From Rhodotorula mucilaginosa (taxonomy: Eukaryota; Basidiomycota; Microbotryomycetes; Sporidiobolales; Sporidiobolaceae): a stretch of DNA of 64,000 nucleotides. The notes under the pieces were generated by a model that saw only the letters and a program-made list of their open reading frames with translations, had not been told where the DNA came from and searched no databases. The stretch covers positions 1,922,001-1,986,000 of the forward strand of contig CP137864.1 in the NCBI GenBank assembly GCA_034406715.1. Direction: 5' to 3'. Position 1 is the stretch's first letter. Every line of letters starts with the position of its first letter. A program made the translations under genes and the position numbers. Below, in pieces: positions 11,580 to 22,226 of this stretch.

Positions 11580-12676
11580 CTACACCTTGAGCTGACCCAG
11601 CTGGCGAAGAATGCTGTTGAGGGCTCTGTTCACTTCGTCCGCGACAGTTACGCCGCAAGTTCCGTTCTCGGCGTGCTGAACAGCGCCACTCAGCGTCGCG
11701 AATCGCTTATCGCAAGTCGTCTTGGGACACTTGTACCGTCTCTCGCTGGTCGAACCGTTCGCGCCGGCGAAAGTGTGGCGCGGCGAGGAGAGGTGGGCGT
11801 TCAAACCGGGCAGCGTCTTGAAGCCGCTATTGCAGAGCGCGCAGACGAACAAGTTTCGCGCCGAGTCGTGTGAATCTACCGTAGCGACTCGCCGGGCAGG
11901 CGAAATCGTTTCTTGGCTGGTCGCGGCGTCGGTCGTGAAGAAGCGTTTGTGGTCGATGGACGGCATCGCCTGATGGACCGCGGCTCGTGTGATGCCGGAC
12001 GAGCAGGTGCCGGCTTCGAGGTGCTGAATGACCGTCGCGCGGTCCGTGAAAGAGCGCCCGCAACGGCACGGGCACAGATGGGTGCGGCCGACGTGCGCCT
12101 CCGAGCGCATGTGCTGTCCACGAGGACGCTGAGCTCAATCCCATGATCGGGCAAAAGCGAGGAGAACGCGCGCACTCACCGCCTTGTAGTTGTCTTCGTT
12201 AATGAAGGCTCGCTTGTGTACAGCGCACCACTGGTGCTGCTGCCGGCCATGATTGTCGCGCCCTTCCGAGGTGGCGAACACTGCCGTGCAAGCTCTGCAC
12301 GGCCAATGTCTGCGCCGTTCATGCTTCGCCATGGTCTCGTCTCCGGCAATCAGATCGTTGCACAGCGTGCAGTAACGTCCGGCGTGCTTCGACGCACGCT
12401 CCCAGTGGGATTGTCGGGCATGTTCGGTGCGGAACGCTCTTTCGCACGCTGAGGGACCGGCCTCGACGAGTTGTAAGCTCGAAGGACCTACAGAGAGAGA
12501 GATACTCGCCACAATGTAAACTCACGGTGGCAGTACCAATGCGCTCTCTCGAAGTGGTCGACCAGGTCCTCCTTGTGATCGAACCTGCTCGGCGAGTAGT
12601 TGTCGCGGTCGTGGTTGCATTCGATGCAGGTGTACTCGTCGTCGCTGGAATCGTACTCCCACTGGACAGGTGCCAT
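11580..12676 (-). CDS. multi-C2H2 zinc-finger protein, tandem copy C
   Basis: A 317-residue paralogue from exons 12676-12526, 12448-12180 and 12113-11580 (151/269/534 nt). Exon 2 has exactly the length seen in copies A and B, and the intron phases match. The first finger differs: it begins CIEC and has an eight-residue insertion (exon 1 is 24 nt longer), ending ERAHWYCHP across the splice. Exon 3 keeps the C2HC pair (HLEAGTC, QHAENGTC) and the CALC...H finger. The acceptor at 12449 was preferred over an earlier TAG because it restores the CxxC of finger 2 that A and B have. It is the most divergent and the most upstream of the three. Nucleic-acid binding is inferred from the fingers only. Confidence 0.78.
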
Positions 12677-13889
12677 ATTCGCCACAAGGGGTGTCTGAGT
12701 GAAGGAGAGGAACGAAACAAAGGCGAGGCGCGGGCGCGCAGACGGCGATCCCTCGCCAACGATTGTCACGTGCAAACAGGTTGAGCGACGCGCCGTAAAC
12801 GCCAGATGTCGATGGATGTCTCCTGCATTTCACTGCATAGCAATCCTGAAGCGATCTCGCTGCTCGGGTGTGAGAACCGCTCTCCGCGCTGGCGAGGAAA
12901 GCGTACAAAAGCGAAAAGGTCCTTGTCGCCACGCTGCCTTTTGGTCGATTTACCCATGATGAGAGCATTTGACCTGGGTAAAGTGCTGTAAGCAGAGGCT
13001 CGAGTCGGTCTGTGCTGCCCGCAGGACCAGGCGCCAGTCAGAGGAATCCACAGGCCGCTCAATGGCTGAATGCCGTCCCGGCACGAGCGGACGCAATACG
13101 ACCCGACGGCGGCGGAACAACCCAGACGGCCCTCTCCCAGCCGTCGCCGGAGAGAGAGATGTTGCTTCTCCCTCCATCTCGAGGCACCGAACGACATGTC
13201 GGAGGGAGTGCGCCAATTTCGAGCGGGAGAAAGGGCGCAGCGCACAGAGCAGACGTTCCGTTGAGGCCAGACACAGCTCTGAGTACGCACGGCTGTTCTT
13301 GAGGTCTTGCGAAGGAGTACTTGACTAAGCGTGACAAGCTGGCGAGCGTGATTACTGCACGGCCGCTGCTTATGTTGTATGCATCTGCTGATAGCTTTGC
13401 GTTGACTTCAAGAGCAGTTTGCAGCGTCCGGCAGCAGCGAAGAAATCGAGCGCTCGCCAGAGCCGGAGCGTCCTGAAGCTTCTCCACCGACGCGGGAAAT
13501 TATATCCAGTGCGCAGCAGGCAAGCATCGAAAGCGATAAAGCGAAGAGAGCTCGCAGTCGACGATCGCCGACCAGGTGGAGCGTGGAGTCGCGAGCCTCA
13601 GAGTCTGTCGCTACGAGCGAGTGTATTCAAGCAGCATGCACGCGAGCAGATCGCCCCGAAATGCATGCTGTGTAGCCCCGAGTGAGGGGTCAAAGCGAAA
13701 GGGGCGGCGAGACCAAGGCGAGAGCGGAGGCCTCGCCCTCTAGCTGCTCAGTCTACGTGCGCGGTCAGCAGTACCTAGATACCCGCTCTGACAGCAGCCG
13801 TACTTGCTCTACACCCGCTAGCGCGCTCTCGACTCTCGCTCGCTCCGCCGCGTCCTCCTCCTTTTTAGTGACGACATCCAGACACGACC
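12677..13889. other. long intergenic region, divergent promoters
   Basis: About 1.2 kb between the start of zinc-finger copy C (minus) and the start of the PARP-type zinc-finger gene (plus). Open frames up to about 170 codons exist on the minus strand (for example 12766-13290), but they are Arg/Ser-rich, match no family I know and have no supporting splice pattern. It most likely holds two divergent promoters and 5' leaders. Confidence 0.55.
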
Positions 13890-15456
13890 ATGCCGTACAT
13901 CCTAGGCTACGCCAGTCAGTCCGACTCTGCCTCGAGGTAGAATCACACCAGAGCTACTGACTGATCGCCCCCCTTCTCCTCCCTCCCGCTGCCTCGCCGT
14001 CTATTGACGCTCCGCCCCGTTCCCCACTTCGCTCATCGCTGCACGCACCCGCCGTGTATCGTACGCTGCTGCCGCCGTTCCGTATTCTCATCATCAGAGC
14101 TCGGTACGAGCAAATGCAAGGGACCCAAACCCTGCAGCGGCAGTAACATCCCCAAGGTGAGCACACCCTGAGTGGTATCCGACCGACCCCTTTGTACAGA
14201 GGAGCTAATCGCGCCGTTGTCCTTGCAATGCGGGCGAAAAAACAGGGCTCGTTGCGCTTCGGAACCCAAGTCGTGATCAGTTAAGTGGCCAGAACGACTC
14301 GGAGTGGATGCTTTACCATCCTGTACTCTGCTCAAGTTCTGCCGCCCTGGCCAAAAACTGACTTGCTGCCCGAATCCTCCGGTTTACAGACGGCAACACG
14401 ACCTTTGCCTGGCGTCACTATGGCTGTATCACGGCGAAGCAGTTCGAGAACATCAAGAACGACTTTGACGAGGCCGACGATGTCGACGGGTTCGAGGACC
14501 TGACGCCCGAGGACCAGGAAAAGTTCCGCAAGGCCTTTGCCGAGGGACACGGTGCGTCGTTCGTTCCCGCTTGTGACCGGGTCCTTTCGCCTGGATCGCC
14601 TTTTCCAAGAGTTGACTCCGTATCATTTTGTTCGTACATGCCACGCACAGTCGCCGAGGAAGACATCCCCGAGACGGCGCGCAAGGAGCCCGAACTGGAC
14701 GAGGACGGCAACCCGATCGAGTCGCCGAAGAAGGGACGCGGCAAGGGCAAGAAGGCCAAGGACGCCGACGAGGACGGGGACGCCGACGAGGTAGGTGACT
14801 GCTCTGACGCTGCTCTTGCTCCGATGGCTGGCCTCAGTCATACACCGGAGGACTCGTCTTACTCAGCTGGATAACACCCACAGAAGAAGTCGAAGAAGAA
14901 GGCTGCTTCCAAGAAGAAGGCGAGCAAGGCCAAGGAAGAGAGCGATGAGGAGTCTGTACGTCTTGCCTTGTGCGGTGAGGTTGCGGCACACGGCCTCCAA
15001 CGCTAAAGACCATGGCTCCCTTGATCAGGATGAGGAGGTCGAAGAGGAGAAGAAGTCGAAGAAGAAGGCGACTACCAAGAAGCGCTCGGCCAAGAAGCAG
15101 CCTGACTCTGACGAGGAAGGCGAGGAGGAGGAGGAGGTGAGTTCGCCTTTCTTCGGTTGGCCGTGCCGGGTCCAGCATCGACACTCATTCTCTGCTTCTT
15201 TGCCTTGCTCCAGGCCAAGCCCAAGAAGACGAAGAAGGCTCCCGCCAAGAAGCGCGCTGCGAAGAAGGACGCGGAATCGGACGAGGCGGAGGCGGAGGTA
15301 CGTCGGATCCCATCTGATCCAGTCTATTTCGCAGAGCACCCGACTGACTCAACTCGCCGTATTCTCTAGGAGGAGAAGCCGAAGAAGAGGGGCGGACGCA
15401 AGCCGGCCGCTAAGAAGCAGAAAGTCGAAGAGGAGTCGGACGAAGAGTCGGTTTGA
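13890..15456 (+). CDS. PARP-type zinc-finger protein with Lys/acidic tail
   Basis: A 256-residue nuclear-type protein from nine exons: 13890-13914, 14098-14156, 14246-14279, 14390-14551, 14651-14790, 14884-14955, 15029-15136, 15214-15297 and 15370-15456. The N-terminal 85 residues form one zf-PARP domain: YAKLGTSKCKGPKPCSG supplies the first Cys pair and FAWRHYGC the His and last Cys; FEDLTPEDQEKFRKAFAEGH follows, as in fungal single-finger members. The first donor at 13915 and the third at 14280 were chosen because only they restore the YAK and VVINGNTTFAWRH sequence of the family. The family finger binds DNA ends or nicks; no PARP catalytic domain is present, so a DNA-binding or chromatin role is inferred. 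The tail is alternating Lys-rich and Asp/Glu-rich blocks, each encoded by its own exon. Confidence 0.85.
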
Positions 15457-15929
15457 GGAGTGGTCGCTGCGCGCTTTACCCCCTTCCCCCGCCTTGATCC
15501 GTCGGCTCGCCAGGTCCTGCCGCGTTCTCACGCTTGATACCCAGCTTTGTGAGGCTTTTTGAACCCCTACATCGTATTTGCCCACCCTTGTTTCTGCATC
15601 GTGCGCTCTCTCGTCGCTTTAATCGCTTTTCCCCTAGTGCGATTGCCTGCACCTGCAAAGCAGCCGTTCGCACATTCTTCTCGCATTCGTGAGATTTTTG
15701 TGTGCATTATTCTGTGCAGTATTCGCCGTTGCCATCTCCTTGGTGGCTGCTGTCCGCCGCCGGTCCGCACGAATTCTTTTGGCCGCTCTCCATTCACATA
15801 CAAAACGCTCCTCGCTGTACCAGCTTGTACAGCACCGATATATATCGACTCGAGCAGCCGGTCACGACCTGCCTTGCCGTCCGTACACGTCCTACTCCCT
15901 CTCGCCCGCTCCTCATCTCTTCATCAAAC
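15457..15929. other. intergenic region upstream of the HD-domain gene
   Basis: About 470 bases with pyrimidine-rich stretches, holding the 3' end of the PARP-finger gene and the promoter of the next gene. No feature beyond that is visible. Confidence 0.5.
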
Positions 15930-17060
15930 ATGACGGCGACCTCGCTCAACTCGAGCGGCACGGCGCCCGCTCTCCCCGCCGACTGCCAGACGGGCGTGTT
16001 GGGCTTCTTCCACACGCTCGAGCGGCTCAAGACCAACAAGCGGACTGGGTGGGTGAACCAAGGGATCCAGAAGCCGGAATCGATTGCCGACCACATGTAC
16101 CGGTGCGCTGCAACAGTAGTCTCAGTAAGCCCATGCACGAGCTAGACTGATCGTATCCTGGGGATACAGAATGGCCATGATGTGCCTCGCGTTCCCAGAG
16201 ACCGAGTCGCTCGACATCTCAAAGTGAGCTGTTCGAGTTGAGCGACGAGCTGCGCTGCAGACGAAGCTGACTGGAGCGGTTCGAACTGGCGCGCAGATGC
16301 GTCATGCTGTCTATTGTGCACGATCTGGCCGAGGCGGATGTCGGCGATATCACACCGGAGCACGCATCCGGCGTGTCCAAGGCGGCCAAGCTGGCACTCG
16401 AGGAGGTGAGGCGTACCGATGTCCTGTCATTCCTCGTCGCGTGCGTTGAGGCTGACTTTGTCGGCATCGGGGAAACCCCCTCACAGAAAGCGATGGAGCG
16501 TATCATGGACCTGCTCGGTCACCCTTCGATCGCCTCGCTCCGGCTCAAATCGCTGTGGGACGAATACGAAGCGCGCGAAACGGCCGAGAGCAAGTTTGTC
16601 AAGGACCTCGACTTGTACGAACTCTGCGTGCAAGCTGTCGAGTACGAGAACAGTGCGTGATGTACAGTCGCGCGCGCACCAGTCGAGGCTGGGGCTATAC
16701 AGCTGACCGGACCGTTGATGGATCAGGTCAAGGAGCAAAGAACTTGCAAGAGTTCTTCGAGACGACTCTGCCTCGGATCCTCCACCCGGTCGTCGTCGGA
16801 TGGGCTCAGCAGCTGTACGTGACACCTTTCTTCCGCCGCCGAGACTGTGGTCAGGCCGCTCAGTACATCCATGCTTTCGCAGCATGACCCAGCGACGGCA
16901 AAAATGGGCCGAGCGCGGCTGGACCGGCTACCAAGAGGTGCAGATTGGATCTGCGCCCGCCGTGAACGGCCACTCTACGGCCGACGCGCAGCCGAGTACT
17001 AAATCGGCTGCGAGCATCCCGGTGCGCGTCTATGGCGAGCACGTCGAAGCTTCGTCGTGA
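15930..17060 (+). CDS. HD-domain 5'-deoxynucleotidase (HDDC2/YfbR-like)
   Basis: A 255-residue protein from exons 15930-16102, 16170-16223, 16297-16405, 16487-16652, 16727-16814 and 16883-17060. The HD-domain metal ligands are present in order: His in ESIADHMYRMAMM, the His-Asp pair in SIVHDLAEADVGDITP, and Asp in KDLDLYELCVQAVEYE. The family removes phosphate from deoxynucleoside 5'-monophosphates, in the cytosol. The Leu-rich start (GFFHTLERLKTNKRTGWV) is the typical family N-terminus. The last 45 residues after QKWAERG are a low-complexity extension. The acceptor at 16727 could instead be 6 nt further on, which would change two residues only. Assignment is secure at family level; substrate is from family knowledge. 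Confidence 0.88.
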
Positions 17061-17617
17061 GGACGTGCAATGCGCTCTCCTTCGCCATACCCGCAGCTTC
17101 TTCTCGCCCAGGTTTTGTTGTAATCTTACTCGCATAGACTATTCTTGACATGACTGAAGGGAACGGTGGAGCTCTATGTGCGCCCGAGCATGTGAAGCTG
17201 AACAGCGGTCACGTGACTTTTCAAGGCAGCTCCTTCGCGCTAGATCAAGACTGGCGAGATGCGGACTAGAGGAGCTGATCCACGTGACTGCTAATAGAAA
17301 AGACTATGGACCTTACATCGCTGCATACGTAGCCAGCGGGGTGGAAGAGTCGCCGGTCGAGGTGTTCATTCAACATTTCCCGTTTGAGGCAGATTGCAGG
17401 CTCGCTTCTCACGCTCGACTCGCTGCCACGCCGAGCGCATCCAAGCACACAGAGAAAGAGTCCTTTGCTATCCATACTCAGTCCTGCGGGATAGGTGAGT
17501 GCTCACAAGCTAGCAGAGCTGTCTCGTCGCGCGAGCTGACGGTTTGTTGTTCTTCTCGTTCCCGTGTCGACAGCTTCATCCTCTCCCCCGACTGTCCCTA
17601 GGAGTAGTACCGTCAGT
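17061..17617. other. intergenic region upstream of BUD4
   Basis: About 560 bases. A possible 5' leader intron ends near 17574 or 17609 (GACAG and CCTAG), just before the chosen ATG, but no coding exon is recognisable upstream. Confidence 0.45.
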
Positions 17618-20600
17618 ATGGCAGCGCCACTAGTGGCTCCTGCGACCCCTCCCCGGGCCACGAACGGCTCCTTGAGGACGACGCCGGCATTCTCGCCTCG
17701 CTCGCCTGCGTCAGTCACCGGCAGCGACGCTTCGCCAGCTCGCCCCGCCTCGGCCATCATCTACAGCGTGCCGGGCGCAGAAGGAGGCGTCGACGCGATC
17801 ACGGCTCGCCGACGCAACTCGGGCTCGTTCAAGCACATGGCGACCGGCGGACTCGTCTCAAAGTCGCCCTTCACTCAACGGGTCGGTTCCGCGACCGCAA
17901 GTCCGACAAAATCGAGCCCGACCAGCTCTATTCCGACCTTGAATGGGCACCAGCGGGGGACGAGACGCCTCAGCGGCGAGCAGCAGGGTCCCGTCAAGGA
18001 GAACAGCAACCCTTCCGACCTGAACGAACTCGCCGAATCCTCCTCGCCCGTCCAGGCAGGCCTGTACAAGTCTCCAAACACCAAGACGAGGGCCTTCTTC
18101 TCCTCGAGCGAACCCTTCCGACCCGTCACGCAGAGCAACCCTTCCTCGCCCGTGTCAAGCAGGCCCACCGCTCCGTCCTCGTCTCCGTTCAAGCCCTCGC
18201 GCCCGAACAGCGCACACATCCGCGCAGACTCGCATGATGGGTCAGAGCAACCACCCCGACGCCAGACTTCGTCGTTTGCCGCGCTCCGCAAGAACAACCT
18301 CGTCTCATCCTCGCCCTTCACGGCCGGCGAGAAGCACTCGGCGGCGGCCCCTTCGCCCGATCTCCCGCAGGTGCCGTACGAGATCGGTGCACTCGCGCAC
18401 GAGTCGGCGCCGATGGACTTTCACCGAGACGACCACGAGGAGGACATGCCTCCGCCGGTGCTCGAATCGTTCGGCCAGTTGAACCTCGGCGCTCCTGTGC
18501 TCCGCTCGGCTGACTCGGTGCACTCGCCGCCTTCCGAAGCGACCAAATCTGCTCTCGCCCAGTCTCGACGCGGCATACGCGGACCGCGACCCCTTGATGG
18601 CTCCGCTCGCTTGGACGACGAAGGCGAAGAGACGGAGCGCGAGGACTTGCCGCGTGTCGTCCGGCGCCAGCCGAGCAGCAAGAGCGTCGCGTGGGCCGAG
18701 ACGGAGGAAGTCTTTGAATTCGAAGTCGAGTCGGAGAGGAGGCAAAGCAACATCAGCGAAACGAGCACGGACGACGGTCGGTATTACAACAGCAGTTCGG
18801 ACGAGGAGGAGGAGCGGGAGCAGCACGAAGACCTGGCGACGGACGAGCACGTTCACGACGAGGGGACCGGCGGCTTCTCCTGGGCTCATCAGTCCCGTCT
18901 CGCGCTTCGCGAGGAAGAGGACGAGGACCACAACTCGGACGCCGAAGAATCTGTCGTTTCGACGGCTAGCTCGGCAGTCGACGAAATCGTCGGCCAGATC
19001 GACGAGTACCTGCACGAGGAGTCCTACGACGAAAACAACGTCTTTTCACCGAGTCAGATTCCCGGCTTCGACGACCAGCCGGATCTCCCTACCCATCACG
19101 ACACGTCGGGGTACTCCTCTCCCATGTTGCCGCAAGAACCTCGGTCCGCCTTCAGCGGGTCGAGTACCTCCGCGTCGGAAGATGCCGGCAGCGAAGTTCT
19201 CTCGACCTCGTCCTACGGAGGGGAGAGCGAGGAGGAGGAGGAGGCCCGCGTCGCGGTTGCTCGCAAGGCAATCTTCTCGGTCAGCTCTGCGCCGCCCCTC
19301 GCCCTCCCGCCTTTGCCGCAGCATTCGAACCTGCCCAGTCGACCTGAAGATGAGCTGCCTGCTGCCAAGGTGACGGTACTGCAGCAGGTCTCGGAGACCC
19401 TGCCTCAGTCCGACTCGCAGTTCTCGCTGCCAGACATCCCTGGCACTTCTCCATTCCTCGGCTTCGAAGACGACGGCAAAGCCGACTCGGTCATCACTCT
19501 CGGCAGCGAGACCAAACCGCTCGCGTTCCCGACCACCAAGTCCTTGCAGTCGCCGCCTTCTATTGGTGCAGCATCGCAAGCCCGACTCGCGTTCTCGACT
19601 GGCCGCACGACGCCAGGGCGATTCGAGCCGTCGCCGATCATGGCGTCCGTGCATCGCATGGCGGAGCGGGGACTCGCCTCGCCGATCAGTCTCGATGCCT
19701 CGCCGGCGCTTTCGCGCAAAGCTTCCCTCGTCGGCAGCGATGTCACCACTTCGAGCATCTCGTGGTACGGATCGACTGCGAGCGGCTCGCTCCGTGGCGG
19801 AACGGTCCGGCTCGGGCGCGATCGCCTCGAGGAACGGATGAAGGCGCACCAGGCGCTGTTTGGAGCGGGAGGCGACAGCCCGATTGCGTCGTTCGGCGCG
19901 TTCCCGACTCCGTCCTCGCCGGCCGCGAGCAGCTCGACCGAGGCAAGTCGCTCGACTGCGCCAACTTCGGTGGACGAGCATGCCGAGGCGAAAGCGACCC
20001 GTGCGATAGAGGCACGTCCGGCACCGAAAGCGCGTTCGGCAACCCTCTCGTCGACCATGTTGCCGACGATTGCGGCGTCGCCTCAGCGCGCCCACCTCGG
20101 CGTCAGCGTCGGCTCGCCCCTGACGGCCCAGGTTGCGGAAGAGATGCAGAGTCCGCTCGAGCGCCTTCAACGCGGGATGAAAGACCGCGAAGGTGACGAG
20201 GAGTGGCGAAGCGGCGACAGTCTCCTCGGACATGTGCAAGACGCAGACGTCTCGGACGAGCTCGCCCCTCTCGCTGACGGGTTCGATCGACCCGTCCGCG
20301 GCAACCGACGTCGCAGTCGGTCGACGGGAGACGCCGACGTTGCCGAGACGTCGTCCATCTTGACGCTCGACGTTCAGCCGACTATGCCGGAACTTGGCTT
20401 CGAAAGCACGGCGACGGACGAAGGCTTTGGCTCGAGCGTGCTGCAATCGCTCGACGACATCTACAACTCGCGGAACCGCACCTACCGCGTTCGCGAATCG
20501 AAGCGGGTCGTCGTCGTCAGCGACATCAACGGCAGCAAAGCCGGCGACATCGATCCTGGCAAAGCATGGAGGCGCAAGCGACCTTCGGATGTGGTGAGTG

Positions 20601-21974
20601 TTTGAGTGTCGCTCATAGACCGCCGATTTGAAGCTTGCTGAACACCTGGTCTTACGCAGCATGCGATCAATCGGTCTCTCAGCACCATGAGCGTTTCCGC
20701 ACCCGCCGCTCGCAAGAACAAGGAACTCTCCGGGCAGCTCTTCCTCCTTTGTGAGTTTCTCGCCGCGATAATGAACAAGGGAAACCAAAGCCTGACCTTA
20801 CTTTGAACCTGCAGTGCGAGACGTCACCTTCGATGGCATGCCCATGCCGCGGCAACCGGTCAAACTGACGGCGGTTCTCGACAATGGTCGGCAACGAGTC
20901 GATGTTGCTGTGCGCGATTTGAGTGCCAAGGTCTCTCTGAAGAAGGAGTTTGAGCTGTCCGTCCCTTCTCTGCTGCGTGTGCTGCCCTCGAAGCGACGAC
21001 TGAATCTGACGCGGACTCGTGCAGGATCTGCTCGGCCGACCTCGCCTTTGCGATTCACTTCACGGTGCCCCGTCCGACCGCCGCAACCTCTCCCGTCATC
21101 CCACAACCCGCAGCGAGGGCACCGACTCCTCCCGCTTCCCCGAGCAAGGCTCAGCGAGCGCTCCGACTCTTCTCGTCGCCGAAGAAGAAGGCGACTCCGA
21201 CAAAGAGTGCGTCGCCGGCGCCTCCGCCTACGCCGGACCCCTTCTGGGATTATGTCTCGACCGACGGCGAGCTCGCGACGAGTCGTGTGTCCTTTGCCAA
21301 CGAAGCGAGTGAGTGCCGGCTCAAGAAATCGCGCCTGCTCGTCCCCTTCGGACCCAAGGAGTCGTCGTCGCCGCGAACGTGCTCTGGTTCCTTGGTCATC
21401 GACATGCTTTTCGTCCCGGCTGTGACGGGGGTGCCGAAAGCCAACTTGCCCAAGTCGATGGACGAGGTGCTCTCCGGCCTCGAAGTCTTCGATTCGGCCA
21501 CGCAGGTCACGATGGAGAGCCCCTTGACGCAGCTCGGCGGCGATACGACCGTGAGTCATTCTCGACGCGCACAGACTTGACAACAATGGAGACTGACCGA
21601 GTCATTTCCGATAGGTCTGGCGACGACGCATTGTCAAGCTCCGCGGCGGCATGCTCGTCCCGTACAGTGAAGTGACGAAACGATCCCATGTCGAGATCGA
21701 CCTCTCGCTCGTATCGCACGTGGCGGACCTCAATGTCGCATCTCCGGCGGGCAAAGCTTCGTTCGACGACGGCGAAGACGAGCTCTCACAGATGGACAAC
21801 TCGTTCCGGCTCGTCTTCAAAGATGGCAACCGCATCGACTTCTATGCCGACTCGGCGACGGCAAAGGCGCAGTGGCTCGAGGCGCTGCACAAGACGATCG
21901 CGGCAGAAGGTGGAGTTCGCGTCGCGCCGTCCTGGGCAATCGCGGCACGAAAGTTGCCGACCCCGAAGCAATGA
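17618..21974 (+). CDS. BUD4: Bud4/Mid2-like anillin-related protein with PH domain
   Basis: A 1,364-residue septum/bud-site protein from exons 17618-20593, 20660-20750, 20815-20956, 21025-21550 and 21615-21974. The first ~1,000 residues are disordered, Ser/Pro- and Glu-rich, with SSPFT and SKSPFT motifs. The C-terminal third holds the anillin-homology core (RDVTFDGMPMPRQPVKLT, then ADLAFAIHFTVPRP) and a PH domain that begins ESPLTQLGGDTTVWRRRIVKL and ends near FYADSATAKAQWLEALHKTI, the Bud4 arrangement. Known members organise septins at the division site. ATG 17618 is the first in-frame ATG; the same frame is open 54 nt upstream but only from a GTG. Intron at 20957 was placed so that FELICSADLAFAIHF reads through in phase. 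Confidence 0.85.
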
Positions 21975-22226
21975 GCGCTCTCCCCGCCACGGCCCCAACT
22001 CCAGTACAGACCCTAACTCTTCCCTCGCAACGGCATTCCCTTTGTCGCACCATTCGGATCGCATTCGCCACTTGTATACTTCGTCACTTTCGCCTTGCAC
22101 TCTTTCCGTTTAGTCGTTTTTGATTTTCCACCTTTTCCTGATACCCCGCAAACGATTTTCGACAGCACGATCTTGTTGCGCGAAGGGTAGTGAAAGTTAA
22201 TACAGAGAAGAGGTATAAGGTTATAG

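Noticed and set aside
12766-13290. possible minus-strand gene in the 1.2 kb gap
   Set aside because: No family likeness, no consistent splice sites, composition like noncoding GC-rich DNA.
19046-20788. 580-codon minus-strand open frame
   Set aside because: Antisense to BUD4 coding sequence, Arg-rich, no domain.
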